The notes: generated from the sequence alone by a model not told the origin. DNA of 64,000 nt from Ypsolopha sequella (GCA_934047225.1 CAKOHE010000095.1:1-64000), one strand, 5' to 3'; positions 9,865 through 20,930 are shown, counted from the first letter of the stretch. Made by a program: numbers and translations.

Positions 9865-11500
9865 CAGTAGTGGTCACATAATTACAGACACTTAAATCAT
9901 ATTAAAATAACTAAGCTATTCCTCTCTATATTTTTTATCAGACTACCATTGGAACTTGCTACACAATTTAAATATATTTGTGTAGGTATTGTGTAGTGTT
10001 AAAACGAAATATTATCAACAACATTCGTCTGTTCCTAATTTTTTATTCGGTTTATCCTAATTGCAAGCAGTATAAACTTAACAGAGATATGGCCATATAA
10101 TTAAAGACACTCCATTTGCTTAGAAGAAATAAAAAAAATATTGTTGTTATTTAAAATTATCTTTATTACAAAAAATTCCCAACAAATTTATAAAACATTC
10201 CAGTACGTATCAATATTTGGTCGCATGTCCTTTGGCAGAAATTACAGCACGACATCTGTTGGACATGGAAGCGATCAATTTTGTACAAGCTCCTACCGGA
10301 ATTTGCTCCCATGCTTCTGTAAAGGCTGTGTAAAGTTGATCGACGTTCGATGTCCGGTTTGTCGCCACTGTCTTCTTCACCTGGTACCACAAATTTTCTA
10401 TGGGATTTAAATCCGGGCTGTAAGGGGGCCAAACCAAAACTGTCACGCACTGGTTCCTTAAGAAGTCTTTTACTATTTTTGCAGTGTGTTTCGGATCATT
10501 ATCCTGTTGGAAAGTCCAAATGACCGATAAATTTTGCTCGGCGTAGGGCAGCATGGCTTGTTCTAAAATATTCTTGTACCCGAATTTATCTATGTTGCCT
10601 TCTATTTTCCTGACAGGTCCTACACCAAGTCCTGAAAAGCAGCCCCACACTTTGATTTTTCCGCCCCCATGTTTGACTACTTTCTTGGTATACTTTGGAT
10701 CCATTTCTTCGTTTGGGGGGCGCCTAACATATTGTTTTCCATCAGAATTAATCATATTAATTTTTGTTTCATCAGAAAAGAGCACTTGTTTCCACTCTCG
10801 TTCAGTCCAGTGTTGATATTTTTTAGCAAACGCTAATCTTGCCTTAGCATTTTGCTTTTTCAAAAGTGGCACCTTTCGAGACACTCTTCCGTACAAGTTT
10901 GCCTCACATAGTCTCCGTCTAATTGTTCTTGCAGACACATCCTTCGACCCTCCTGCACCAAACAACTCCGAACGTATCAGTTCTGATCCCTTGAACGGAT
11001 CTTTTTTTGCCAACAACACTATCTTGGAGTCTTCCCGCACAGTAGTTTTCTTGGTTTCGGTTTTCTAGGTACGTTGTCGGTCGTGTTAAACTTCTTAGTA
11101 TGTTTTATAGCATTCATAACCATGTCCTTGGAACAGTTCAAGTGGTTTCCTATTTTTTTGTACGACCAGCCTTTGGTACGAAAGTTCAAAATAATCTTCC
11201 TATTGGTCGAATCGCAACTCTTGCTTTTTCCCATATTGATTGGTTTAAAACGTATTAATTTTAATGAAAAATGTTTAGTTTTTTCAGTAATATCGACGTT
11301 TCATGAAAATACGCGGCAAAACAAAGAAAAAGAAAATTTAGTCCCTTTTTTCTTTTTCTAAATTCAGAACACAGCTTTTATTGTCTTTAATTAGCTGGCC
11401 AGCTACAAGTAAGTTAAAAAAGTTTGTGTTACTTTCCCAGAGTGCGCAGTGGCTAACTACTAACGAACACATCTATTTTTTTGTCCCACATTTTAATAAT
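9865..11500 (-). mobile_element. Tc1-like transposon, nearly intact transposase, right end missing
   Basis: The left end CAGTAGTGGTCACATAATTA follows TA. Subterminal blocks GGCCATATAATTAAAGACAC (10090-10112) and, inverted near 11380-11400, GGCCAGCTAATTAAAGACA point to a symmetrical element. The outer right inverted repeat is not found: a LINE begins about 11515, so the right end was lost or replaced. Confidence 0.8.
10210..11234 (-). pseudogene. Tc1 transposase (DD34E), one frameshift
   Basis: The N-terminal frame (11234-11019) has MGKSKSCDSTNRKIILNF and a helix-turn-helix (WSYKKIGNHLNCSKDMVMN). The main frame (11040-10210) carries the catalytic triad: D90 in FSDET, D180 in QQDNDPKHTAK and E215 in SPDLNPIENLW, with 34 residues between the last two, the Tc1 spacing. 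WGCFSGLGVGPV is the conserved glycine-rich box. The two frames meet near 11040-11060 and need one single-base shift to join. Otherwise length and motifs are complete (about 345 residues). It would catalyse cut-and-paste transposition at TA. Confidence 0.9.
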
Positions 11501-11514
11501 ACAATGTCACGTAT

Positions 11515-13045
11515 GGTTTAATATAATAACGTTTATTTCGGATATTGAATCCATATTGTTAGTAACAGTTTTACTTAATTGCTATTGTTAGTAACTATTA
11601 TATTTACAAATTTTAATTTATTTCGCATTGGGTAGGATTGACAACTGCACCCAATGCATAATGAATGGGTTGTCAATCCTATCCACTATCGTGCTCAGGA
11701 TGCTGTTGGTAGAGGCTCGCACTCGGCGCAGCAGCGAGGCAGCACGCAGCCTCATAATGCCGAAGTAGTCTTGGGTGCGCGCCACAGCGAACATACCCGA
11801 CGCGCTGCACCACTGCCTCAGCCCCATCAGCATCCTAAACGCGTTATTGTACTGGATGCGCAGAACTCTCACGGTCTTTTTAAGGTGGTTAATCCACAGA
11901 CCGCAGGTGTAAAAAGATTGACAGTAGGCTTTAAACAAGGAAACTTTAACAGCCTCTGTACACCCGCTAAATCTGCGGGCCAGCATGTTGCTCCTGACCG
12001 AGAGAGCCCTGCGCTCCCTTTCAATGTCCATGTCATCACATAAATCTATATTTAAGTAATGACCCAAATATTTGAGATCATTGACCCTTCTCAGGGCCTT
12101 CCCATTAAGGTGTATTTCAGGTACAATATCAGGAGCACGGTTCTTAGCTCTGAACACCATATACTCACTCTTTTTTACGTTGTATATAAGACCGTGCTCC
12201 CGAGAATAGCCTTCACATATGTGCAACAGTTTTTTGAGTGCACTGACCGAGGGACTCAGCAGTACCATATCGTCCGCATAACTTATGTTATTAACACTAA
12301 CTCTATCAATATGGCATCCATACGGCTGGCTGCTAAGTTCCTCGATCAGTGCATTCACATAAAGATTGAACAGTGCTGGAGACGTCAAACCGCCCTGCCT
12401 CACACCACATTCCAGTCTGTAGGCATCAGAAAAAAACGTTGCCCCACCTCACAAGGTTCACTTGATTGTTGTACCAGTAGCGAAATACAGACACAAAAAC
12501 CTCAGGAAAACCCGCGCCTGACAACTTCTTCCACTACAAATCATACCTAACCAGGTCAAAGGCCTTCGACAGGTCAAGGAAGCACGCATAGACAGGTGTT
12601 CGTCTTTCAGTGTAATATTTTACTGTACTTTTTAAAACCAGAATGGCACTTTCAGTAGAACAACCAGCTCTAAATCCAAACTGTGCTTCGTTGATATGCA
12701 GGTACGAGCTTAGCTGCATCTCCAGTAACCTGTCGAATACCTTTGCCAGGACAGTGGCTAGAGATATGGGTCTGTAATTGTTCTTGCTAGACAAGTCTCC
12801 CGTTCTATCCTTCACCACTGGCACAACAATAGTTCTCATCATGTCATCAGGCAGATAAGAATGGACGAGACAACACGAGTAGAACATCGCCAGGACACGA
12901 GGCAAGTGTACACCTGCACCTTCAAGGTGTTCAATACTAAGGTTATCATGCCCCGGCGACTTCCCCCTAACCATACCAACTATAGCCTGTATACGGACAC
13001 TTTTCAATGAAACAATTTCTTTAGGAGAAACGGGAGCAATCCAGA
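11515..13045 (-). mobile_element. LINE, 5'-truncated, reverse transcriptase with one nonsense codon
   Basis: The RT reads 13007 to 11618 on the minus strand. Motifs in order: GKSPGHDNLSIEHLEGAGVH, NNYRPISLATVLAKVFDRLL, EAQFGFRAGCSTESA, ACFLDLSKAFDLV, a stop at 12534, GVRQGGLTSPALFNLYVNAL, YADDMVLLSPS (catalytic DD), and a thumb/C-terminal region with ERERRALSVRSNMLARRF and QYNNAFRMLMGL. The only break seen is the TAG after FDLVRYDL; the same frame then continues. No RNase H is seen. The 3' UTR ends near 11515 with an AATAAA-type signal. A related copy lies at 29795-30568 and a tail copy at 55690-56310. The clade is not assigned. Confidence 0.85.
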
Positions 13046-13310
13046 AAGATGCAAAGATTATGTGACCGTATCAAAGTAAACACAGTTTTAACGTAAAATC
13101 ACATTATTTGTAGTCAAGACAAACATGACCATAACAAAAGAACCCCCGGACAGAATTTTTTGCCAGAATCATAAGACAGTTATGTACTTTCATTTACCGC
13201 AAGTCTCATCAGTGGAGGCTCTTGGACCACTTTCGCCCATTGTCCTTTAAATAAAAAAAAAAAAGTTTTTTGTGTTTCTATACCAGAATTATATTTTTAG
13301 AACAAATAAA
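13046..13310. other. No recognisable feature
   Basis: Sequence upstream of the LINE truncation point and before the probable solo LTR. No supported gene or repeat. GATTATGTGACC near 13058 weakly resembles the missing Tc1 end. Confidence 0.4.
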
Positions 13311-13313
13311 TAA

Positions 13314-13552
13314 ATGTAAATAGATTACGAATACCATATAGAATTAGGGAAAAATAATGTATTATGTCTAGCTATGAGAATAAATAAATTATGACGATGT
13401 TAAACAAAAATAGGTACAATATATAAGATTAGTGCCGTGTGCAAAACGGCAAGTATATAAGGCGGGCCTAACCCGCATTTTGTCATTCAGTACTCAGCAT
13501 TACAAGAAAAATAAACGAAGAAAAATACAAGAGTTTTAATACATTCCACTAC
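13314..13552 (+). promoter_or_regulatory. Probable solo LTR with TATA box, insect initiator and polyA signal
   Basis: TATATAA (13454-13460) is followed about 30 bases later by TTCAGT (13487-13492), matching the arthropod initiator. AATAAA follows at 13510-13515, only about 20 bases downstream. Promoter and polyadenylation signal packed together is the U3-R-U5 order of a retrotransposon LTR. The proposed limits, TGTAAATAG to CCACTACA, fit a TG...CA LTR but no clear target duplication was seen. No partner LTR lies nearby. Confidence 0.4.
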
Positions 13553-13764
13553 AAAATGTATATATAAATATTTTAAAACTGGAGAGAATCCTCTCATTTA
13601 CATTCAATAGCGTATGTCCACAAGCTCCGTAATGCAATGGATCCTGGCTTCTAGCTAAAATAGGATGGTGCGCCTGCAGCGTGGAGCGAGGTCATCAGCT
13701 GCGCCTGCGCGATACATCACGCTTGTAGCGTAAACAGTCGGTAACCAATTTATTAAATAAGTTG
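13553..13764. other. Short unassigned stretch
   Basis: Holds a GC-richer segment (13660-13740, GCGCCTGCAGCGTGGAGCGA) of unknown origin and, at its end, the left target duplication of the hAT element. Confidence 0.4.
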
Positions 13765-14646
13765 TAGAGATGAAATGGAGAGTGATTTGGCCGGATACCG
13801 GATACCGGATATCCGGCGACGCACTAGACCGGATAGCCGGATATCCGGCGGCCGGATATCCGGCTCAAGATATGCGTTTCGCACTTACTGAGCAAGTCTA
13901 AATATTACGCACCAAGGTGCGTGCGGGTGCAAGTAAGATTATTCAAGCATTTTTTAAATGAAGATCATTTCTAAATGATCGTATCACAATCATACAAATG
14001 CTGGTTTGCAAACGCGAAACAATTTCCGATCCTAACGAAATTTGTAAATATGTATCTTTTGTCTCCTTGGAGTGGTGTATACTGTATATAAATGGACAGG
14101 TATCTTTAAATGAAACCGCGTAATATACTGTTCATACTGAACAAATTTTCCAAAGTAACATATTGAAAAACCAAAATTGAACCTGGCCGCCCAGTGCCCT
14201 TTCAAAATTTAAAGTAGGTTTTCATAATGAGTATTTTTTTCATTTCCACAAGTATGTTTCTTTGGAAAAGTTGTTTAGTATGATTTCAGTATGACCATGT
14301 GTTTTTATTAAAAGATACATGTTGTTTGAGTTACATTCGGTACATTGTGAGAGCAAAAGAAGCTGGTGTAATGTATGAAGAAAAGCATAAACGTTTATTC
14401 CCAACAATTGATGTAAAGCTTGTCTTTATCTACCATAGCTCAATTCTTATTCACTTTATGTATTAGAATTTAGATTATTCAATCATTGATACAATTATTT
14501 TGTGATTTAAACGACTTTTTGTATGTTGTATTAAGTATCCGGTATCCGGCCGGATACTGACTACTATCTGGCCGGATACCGGATACCAAAAATATGGCCG
14601 GATAGGCCGGATACCGGATAGTAATCGGATATCCGTTTCATCTCTA
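13765..14646. mobile_element. Non-autonomous hAT element, 882 bp, perfect 8-bp target duplication
   Basis: Terminal inverted repeats TAGAGATGAAA at 13765 and TTTCATCTCTA ending at 14646 are flanked by ATAAGTTG at 13757-13764 and again at 14647-14654. An 8-bp duplication and TAGAGATG-type ends are diagnostic of hAT. Subterminal clusters of CCGGATA / GGATATCCGG (13790-13863 and 14537-14635) look like arrays of transposase-binding motifs. The interior has no transposase. Confidence 0.9.
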
Positions 14647-14763
14647 ATAAGTTGACCTTGTCATTAATGTTATCAAGATCTTGTTCGTTGGAGGTGACGA
14701 AATAATCCATTAAATCACGCTTGGTCCGGATCAATCTACTACAAACAGTATATCATCACTTAC

Positions 14764-15093
14764 CAAATTTTATTCTCCAACTGAAATCACTGGTTCCAAC
14801 GTAAGCTTCGATAAACGCCCGGAACTCTGCTTTTTCATTTGTCGCGATGTCATCAATGTCGTAATAGTATTTTTGTTTTCCATCTGTATCCTCAGGTGTA
14901 ATTTCTATTGGTTCTCTTTTTTCCCACTCAGGGTCATCGTCTAATTTATGCTGAACCCATAATTTGATGATATAATTGGGTTTATAAGTGTAATATACAA
15001 TTTCAATAGTAATGGTGCTCGGAAGTATATCTTCGACCGTTTCATCCATGGCTTGGTTCGCTTTCATATCGGTTACAGTAATAGTTGGATTAT
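14764..15093 (-). CDS. Candidate host exon: FN3-like domain, phase 1-1
   Basis: A 330-nt open segment is bounded by a convincing acceptor (pyrimidine-rich CTTTTTCTTACCTAACCGGCCAG) and a consensus donor (G|GTAAGT) on the minus strand. Both introns would be phase 1, and the length is a multiple of three, as is typical for single-domain FN3 or Ig exons in receptor-type proteins. The peptide begins NPTITVTDMKANQAMDE. It has IKLWVQHKLDDDPEWEK and then KYYYDIDDIATNEKAEFRAF followed by IEAYVGTSDFS. This fits FN3 strands C, E and F plus the F-G turn (Tyr, Leu/Ile, E-Y-x-F-R-V pattern). The gene is not identified. Its adjacent exons are not seen in the window. Acidic codon-rich composition differs from the TE sequence around it. 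Confidence 0.6.
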
Positions 15094-15186
15094 CTGGCCG
15101 GTTAGGTAAGAAAAAGTTATTGTACATCACTGCATAGACCAGTAAGTAAGCCTTCCTGGACTAGTAAGTTAGAAGTCGAAGTCGAA

Positions 15187-17500
15187 AAAGAAGTTTTTCA
15201 AAATTCAAATAGTTTATTTTGCAAAGAAGGTATAGATATATACACTTTTTACACGTCAAATTTAATCTAATAAAGAAAATATATGTAATAAAATAATAAA
15301 TGTACATGAACTAAATTAAAGGTTTATTTCATTGATGTAGCAATATATTTACGATTAAAATGATAGGTAAAATATATATTATACAAGAGAAAATCCAATC
15401 AGCCGCCCGAACCCATACCGGAGACCCGGCCAGGGACCAGGAACAAGGTTCAATGATCACCAACCCAGCCCCCAGCACGAATCCAGGCGGCCAACCAAAT
15501 CCCATCCTATATACTACATACCAATAGGTTACATATATAAATACATGCCTACTTCCGCCCATTCGATTAGTCTTGCTAAGAAGAAGGGCAAGAAACTTGG
15601 CAAGACAATGTCTTTTTTTTTTCAACATAAAACTTATACTATACAATATATGACTTATATCTACTTTAACCAAGGGATAAGAAAATACAAGACAGCAGGA
15701 ATTCAGGTAAATGAAAAAAAGAAAAACATATATATGTTTGTCTACCTGTCTCATATAGTCTTTTTCCTTTTACAGTCTGTAATAATCAATTAATGTTTAC
15801 ACCTTAGAGGAATCATAAGTTAGGAAATTATACTATTAAATTAAATTATAACTTACTATCATTATCACTGTAACACCCTGCTTCACCATCATCTAAATAT
15901 GCCTTTTTCAATAGGCCCTGCTTAATATACAGTTTAAACTTATTCTCTGACAAAGTAAGAACCTCCTACGAAAGAGGTACTCACCTTAGCGAGTCTGATT
16001 TTTGGAAAAGCCAGTTTATGCTTATTTCTGGTTTCCTTACAATGTTGCTCACTAAGCCTTGGGAAAGACTCAACATTTTTTCTGACATATCTAAGGACTT
16101 GGTAAATATATTCACAAGGAACCGTTAATATATTAATTTCTTTGAACTTTTCTCTTAATGAATCCCGGTGCCTCATATTATAAATAGCCCGAATTGCTCT
16201 CTTCTGCAAAACAAAGACTGCGTCTGTATCCGCGGCTCTACCCCATAACAGCATGCCGTATGACATAATGCTGTGAAATTAACTAAAATAGACTAGTCTA
16301 GCAGTATCTACATCAGTAATTTGTCTTATGCGTCTAACAGCGTATGCGGCCGAACTAAGTCTACTACAAATGCTTTTGTGTGTCTTTCACGAGAGCGACC
16401 CATACCCACGAAGCAACTTATGTGCTCGGGTCTGAAATTATTGCTCGTGTGAACTGTATCAAAGACCTTGGTGTCACTTTTGATACTTGTCTAACGTTCC
16501 ACGAGCACATAAAGACCCTGGCTGCTGATTGCTCCAAAAGGCTAGGTTTCGTTCTTCGTAACGCTAAGGATTTCAAAAATCTAAAGGCAATAGAACTTCT
16601 GTTCACAGCTCTTGTGAGAAGCAAGATCGAAACTGGAGCCACCGTCTGGAGCCCTCATGAATCCACATATGTGCTATTGCTCGAAAAAGTGCAGAAAGCG
16701 TTCCTCCGTTTTCTATACAAAAAGAAATTTGGGTGCTATCCCTTCATGTACCATCTTCTCGGTATGCCCTATGTTTCATGATTAACGCAATCAAAGGCTT
16801 TGGAGAGGTCACAAAATACACCAAATGCATCTTGTTTTTCTTCCCAAGCATCAAAAATGTGCTTAACTAAAGCAACTCCTGCATCTGTGGTTGACCTTCC
16901 TCTAGTGAATCCATATTGTTCACAGTGCAGCAACTTATTTAAATTAAAATGAAATAACAATTGATTAAAAACTATTTTTTCAAAAACCTTACTCAATACC
17001 GGTAAAACTGACACAGGTCTATAGTTTGAAGGGCCCCCGTTGTCACCTAATTTAAAAAGGGGAATCAATTTACTAAACTTCATTAAGTCAGGAAATATAC
17101 TATCATCTACACATTTATTAAAAATTAATGCCAAATAAGGAGCTATTAAATCAATAACAGAACTTATAACTTTCACAGATAGGCCCCATAAGTCCTCGGT
17201 TTTTTCAAGTTAAGTGATTTAAATGCTTTCATTACAGTTAATGAATTAATATGTTCAAAAGCAAATACAGAAAGACACTGAGGTACGTGATCTATTAAAA
17301 GACTCTTCGCAAGCCCAGGGCTTGAATTGTCTTTAGTTGTTAAGGAAGGAATTTCAGTAAAGAATTGTTCAAAGGCATTCGCTACTTCTTTATCTCCTGT
17401 AACGACTTCATTGTTAATAACTACTTAACTTAAGTTCGTTATCACGTTTCTTACTTTTCCCAGTTTCAGTATTTATGATGTTCCATATTAATAGCTTTAA
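15187..17500 (-). mobile_element. Jockey-type LINE, decayed, with internal foreign insertion
   Basis: Minus-strand order: a linker region (VVINNEVVTGDKEVANAFEQ, about 17425-17370), then RT in 17176-16769 with SKLIPLFKLGDNGGPSNYRP, SVLPVLSKVFEKIV, EQYGFTRGRSTTDA and VFCDLSKAFDCVNHE. The frame is interrupted at 16785 by a plus-strand LINE piece. It resumes at about 16378 with SAAYAVRRIRQITDVDTARL and MSYGMLLWGRAADTDAVFVL (16266-15940). A deletion of about 39 bases after STSFVGG shifts the frame compared with the copy at 56640-57748. The 3' UTR ends in TTCAAATAGTTTATTTTGCA (tail of the element). Confidence 0.85.
16378..16785 (+). mobile_element. LINE fragment inserted in the jockey-type LINE
   Basis: The plus-strand frame 16380-16781 encodes the C-terminal end of another LINE RT: INCIKDLG-type motif seen here as VNCIKDLGVTFDTCLTFHEH, then AADCSKRLGFVLRNAKDF, FTALVRSKIETGATVWSP and EKVQKAFLRFLYKK. 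It is opposite in orientation to its host element and lacks both ends, so it is either an inserted truncated copy or a recombination product. Confidence 0.75.
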
Positions 17501-17599
17501 TTTTAATAGCTTTGAAAATACTTGCAAGATTAAAAACGGTGATTTAATTTGGGCGCATGCCATGCACCTTAGCCACTTACCACTTTATTGCACTACAAC

Positions 17600-17802
17600 T
17601 CATATAAACTGTTATGTCAAAATTCATATAAACTGTTATGTCAATTCATATAAACTGTTATGTCAATTCATATAAACTGTTATGTCAATTCATATAAACG
17701 GTTATGTCAATTCATATAAACTGTTATGTCAATTCATATAAACTGTTATGTCAATTCATATAAACTGTTATGTCAATTCATGTAAACTGTTATGTCAATT
17801 AA
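17600..17802. repeat. Tandem repeat, 22-bp unit x about 9
   Basis: TCAATTCATATAAACTGTTA + TG repeats head to tail, with single-base variants (CGGTTATG once, CATGTAAAC once) and a slightly longer first unit. Low-complexity A/T sequence with a (TA)n run at 17828-17842 follows. Confidence 0.9.
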
Positions 17803-18083
17803 TTTTTTTTATTTATTCATTTTAATATATATATATATATATATAATAAATAAAATAAATAAATTTTATTTTTTTATTCATTTATTTTGACGTTTGACAG
17901 CGTCACCAGATAAACAAGAAATTTTTGACTAAATATTAAATTATAATAAAATAACAAAGAAAAGCCCGGAAATAAGTAAAATCATCAGGAAGACGTTTTG
18001 ACACCAGCAATCTTAAATTAGTATGTAAATTAATTAATAAAATAAAGTAATTTTTTCGGTAATATATATATATATATATAGAA

Positions 18084-18902
18084 ATGAGCTGCGAAGAGTG
18101 TAAACAACCAGTAGGCAACAACGAACTACTGAGATGTGTCGGTTGCAAAAAAAATATCATCACAACTGCAGGAATATTACAACAGCATACTAGGTATATG
18201 GGACATCTCCTAGAACTACAGAGTGGCTGGCGTTGTCCCTATTGTAGCAACGTCACGTTACGTCGTTTCAGATCGGATGATACTCCTGTCCGACGGAATC
18301 AGCGACAATTGGATGTTGCTAAAAAGTGCTGCCAGGCTTGTGGTGAAAAGGTATCTAATGAACTGATAATGCAGTGTTCAAATAAATCATGCAAAAAGTC
18401 ATACGACTTTAAGTGCCTTGGATTGAAAAATGAAACCTTTAGTGCATTAACGGTGGAAGAAAAGCGTCAGTGGGTATGCCCGGGATGTGTTTGCGCAAAA
18501 CTTAAGCGCTTGGACACAAATACAACTGTTCAAGACTCATCGACACAGATACAGGTTTCCCAGGGTGACAAAAATACCAACACACAACATGATTCTCGTT
18601 CGGTGACATCTGACATAGCAATCCTAAATTCCAAATCTATTATGTTAGTAGAATTGAAAGAGTGGCGTTTGGAAATAAATAATCGCCTAGATAATCAAGC
18701 GAAGGCTATAAATGAAATTCAGCTAAAGGGGATTTCTACACTGAAGGAGTTGAAAGAATTAAAAACAAATATGAATGTATTATTAGAAAATGAGGGAAAA
18801 GAAAGTATGGTGGAAAATCAGCTAAAGCTACTGGTAGTTATGCATCTAAATTTCAAAATCAAATACGTAGCCTTTTTCAATTGTAATGTCAGCGGAAGTT
18901 GA
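18084..18902 (+). CDS. LINE ORF1-like protein with tandem PHD-like zinc fingers and coiled coil
   Basis: The 272-codon frame begins MSCEECKQPVGNNELLRCVG, with Cys pairs at 3/6 and 18/21 and CPYC at about 51-54. A second finger has CCQACGEK, MQCSNKSCKK, FKCLGL and WVCPGCVCAK. The position normally held by the PHD histidine (WYH) reads SYD, so the finger is atypical. Residues about 185-260 are charged and heptad-like (LVELKEWRLEINNRLDNQAK, LKELKELKTNMNVLL), predicting a coiled coil. PHD plus coiled coil is the layout of ORF1 in several insect LINEs, where ORF1 binds RNA and forms particles. The last about 30 residues look like read-through of a truncated end. A cellular PHD protein is less likely because no introns or flanking gene structure are seen. 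Confidence 0.6.
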   Translation: MSCEECKQPVGNNELLRCVGCKKNIITTAGILQQHTRYMGHLLELQSGWRCPYCSNVTLRRFRSDDTPVRRNQRQLDVAKKCCQACGEKVSNELIMQCSNKSCKKSYDFKCLGLKNETFSALTVEEKRQWVCPGCVCAKLKRLDTNTTVQDSSTQIQVSQGDKNTNTQHDSRSVTSDIAILNSKSIMLVELKEWRLEINNRLDNQAKAINEIQLKGISTLKELKELKTNMNVLLENEGKESMVENQLKLLVVMHLNFKIKYVAFFNCNVSGS

Positions 18903-19105
18903 AGCTTCTCCAGGGTTTACAATTGTAGTAGACCTAACTTTTGGTCTCCCTGTTCCCACTTGGTTAACAAAGTCGTTTATTGTTTGGGAATTCCCGTGAA
19001 ATCTGATTGTATGTAAATGTTACCAGGATTTGTAAGGAAAATTTGCATTGATGGTAGACATGTTGAAAAGCCCTTTGAGAGGTTATACTTGGAGCTAAAG
19101 CAATT
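18903..19105. other. Unassigned sequence after ORF1
   Basis: No coding frame continues from the ORF1-like gene. The expected ORF2 endonuclease and RT are absent. Confidence 0.5.
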
Positions 19106-19262
19106 TTGACTTCAAAATTCAAATAGTTTATTTTGCAAAGTAGCTATATATAGTACACTTTTTACAAGTCAAACTTAATCTTATAAAAATATTTGTAATA
19201 AAATAATAAATGTACATGAACTAAATTAAAGGTTTATTTAATTTATGTAGCAATATATATAC
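19106..19262 (-). mobile_element. LINE 3' tail (jockey-type family)
   Basis: TTCAAAATTCAAATAGTTTA followed by TTTGCAAAGTAGCTATATAT and AATAAATGTACATGAACTAA is the inverse of the 3' end seen at 57590-57748. Confidence 0.85.
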
Positions 19263-20594
19263 TTTAACGGCAATTGCAAATACTTATAAGATAAATTTAC
19301 ATGTTTAAAAAGCAAAAATTTCCACGACTGTTAAAATATTTAAAATGGAATTATGATAAGAATCTGAGGAAACGGTAATCGATAAAATGGCAGATCTAGG
19401 AACCTGAAGAACGCTTAGATCTAGCACCGAGCGATCGAAAGAGCTATGGGAACACAAAAGAAGAAAAGCATATTTACTGCTAGTGTAAAGGGATAACATT
19501 TTTTTTAAAAGCTACTCCGAATTTTCGGGGCTTTAAAAAAATTTTGTCCATCTAATTTTTCCACACAAGTCATAAGTAAATCTTCAAAAGATTTAAGGAG
19601 TAGTTAACAATCAAGTATCTTAAAATAGCTAATTTCAATAGGACTTGGCATTTTATCAAAGAAACCCATCGAAATAATAAGGAAAGGAAGTATAATCTCG
19701 GTAGGAAACGCCATTTAAACGTGACGCCACATTTTGAAGGTTGTGTGCTTTGTGGTGTACGACAGACGCTTAGCTCATTGGTCAGCAAAAATCACGTGAT
19801 GTTATCTCCCCACCTCTGTATGCCTAGTAAAAAAGTTTTTTAAAGTAAACGTACATGTTACTACTTCGCAAATTTAAACTTTTTTTCATGGTTGTACACC
19901 TTCAACAGTGATTCCAAACCAATTGACAATCATCAAGTAAGCGACAGTATCGTGGTCCTCTATCAACACGCTGTGTGTGAACGAAACAAGACAACAAAGT
20001 CGAATGACGCTTTAACCAAAGCATCTCGAATAGGCCGGATTATCCGTCATGAAAATGGATATGTTTATGCAACATTGGGCAGCGATCAAGATTATTAACA
20101 AATAACACTGATCAACAAAGATAATTATACTTGTTTTTTGTTAATACTTGAAATATTTTAGATATTCTTGTAGAAATTTGTGTGCTGAATCTTATCGAAA
20201 AACTTTTACGTAGCAATAAGGATAATAAATAAAATACTAGTATTACAGTAATAAAAAATATATAATACAATAACTACAGATTTATCCTTTACTTATGTAC
20301 TACACTTAACTAAAAATATTTTTTCATTAGATGCTGGAATCAAAATACAGAAATGTTAAACAAGAAAAAATATTTTTTTTAAAACGTTAGATACGCGGCT
20401 ATAAAAAGGGTTGAGTGCGTGATGTATTTAAAAAAAAATCGTATTTCTATTTGAACTAATATTCATGTATTATATTTTATTATCAGAATTTGGGAAAATA
20501 CCAATTTCACGTGATTTTATATTTCTCACTTGCATATTGTCTTAAATCACTTTAAGATTGCTATAACCTATTCAGACTCTTAGTTTCTTCATTT
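19263..20594. other. No recognisable gene
   Basis: Both strands have only short frames. A moderately GC-rich patch at 19660-20100 contains a 68-codon plus frame (19892-20098) with no recognisable motif. Confidence 0.5.
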
Positions 20595-20930
20595 TTAGGG
20601 TTCCGTACCTCAAAATGAAAAACCGAATCCTTATAGAATCACTTTGTTATTCGTCCGTCTGTCTGTCCGTCCGTCTATCCGTCTGTCCGTCCGTCCTTTC
20701 GTCTGTCTGTCTGTCTGTCAAGACCCTTTTTCTCTGGCCCTGCACGAGATGTCAAATTGAAACTGATACCTTATACAGAATTCTACGGCCTCATGGTGTT
20801 AGAAAAGCAGGTTCGATTTGACACATTGGGCACTTCCAGTTGGCTTAGAAACTTGAAACTTGAAAAAGAAACTTGGGGTCCGTACCCGTATGTTGCGGAA
20901 CGGAATGCTAGTGCACGAGTCTGACTTTTT
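20595..20930 (+). repeat. GGGTTCCGTA-family element with (GTCY)n run
   Basis: Starts TTTTTAGGGTTCCGTACCTC and continues through TCCGTCTGTCTGTCCGTCCG, the hallmark of this lepidopteran dispersed family. The predicted 68-codon peptide over the run is not a gene. Confidence 0.75.

Noticed and set aside
10141..10410. Plus-strand ORFs over the Tc1 transposon
   Set aside because: Antisense shadows of the transposase.
11654..12550. Plus-strand ORFs of 129 and 163 codons
   Set aside because: Antisense shadows of the LINE RT on the minus strand.
13055..13075. Missing right end of the Tc1 element
   Set aside because: GATTATGTGACC resembles the inverse of the left end only over a dozen bases; too weak to accept.
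15329..15754. 141-codon minus-strand ORF with hydrophobic stretches
   Set aside because: It lies in the 3' UTR of the jockey-type LINE and is not conserved as a frame in the copy at 57.1-57.7 kb.
20615..20821. Small Ser/Val/Cys-rich peptide gene
   Set aside because: The frame is a (GTCY)n run inside a dispersed GGGTTCCGTA-family element.
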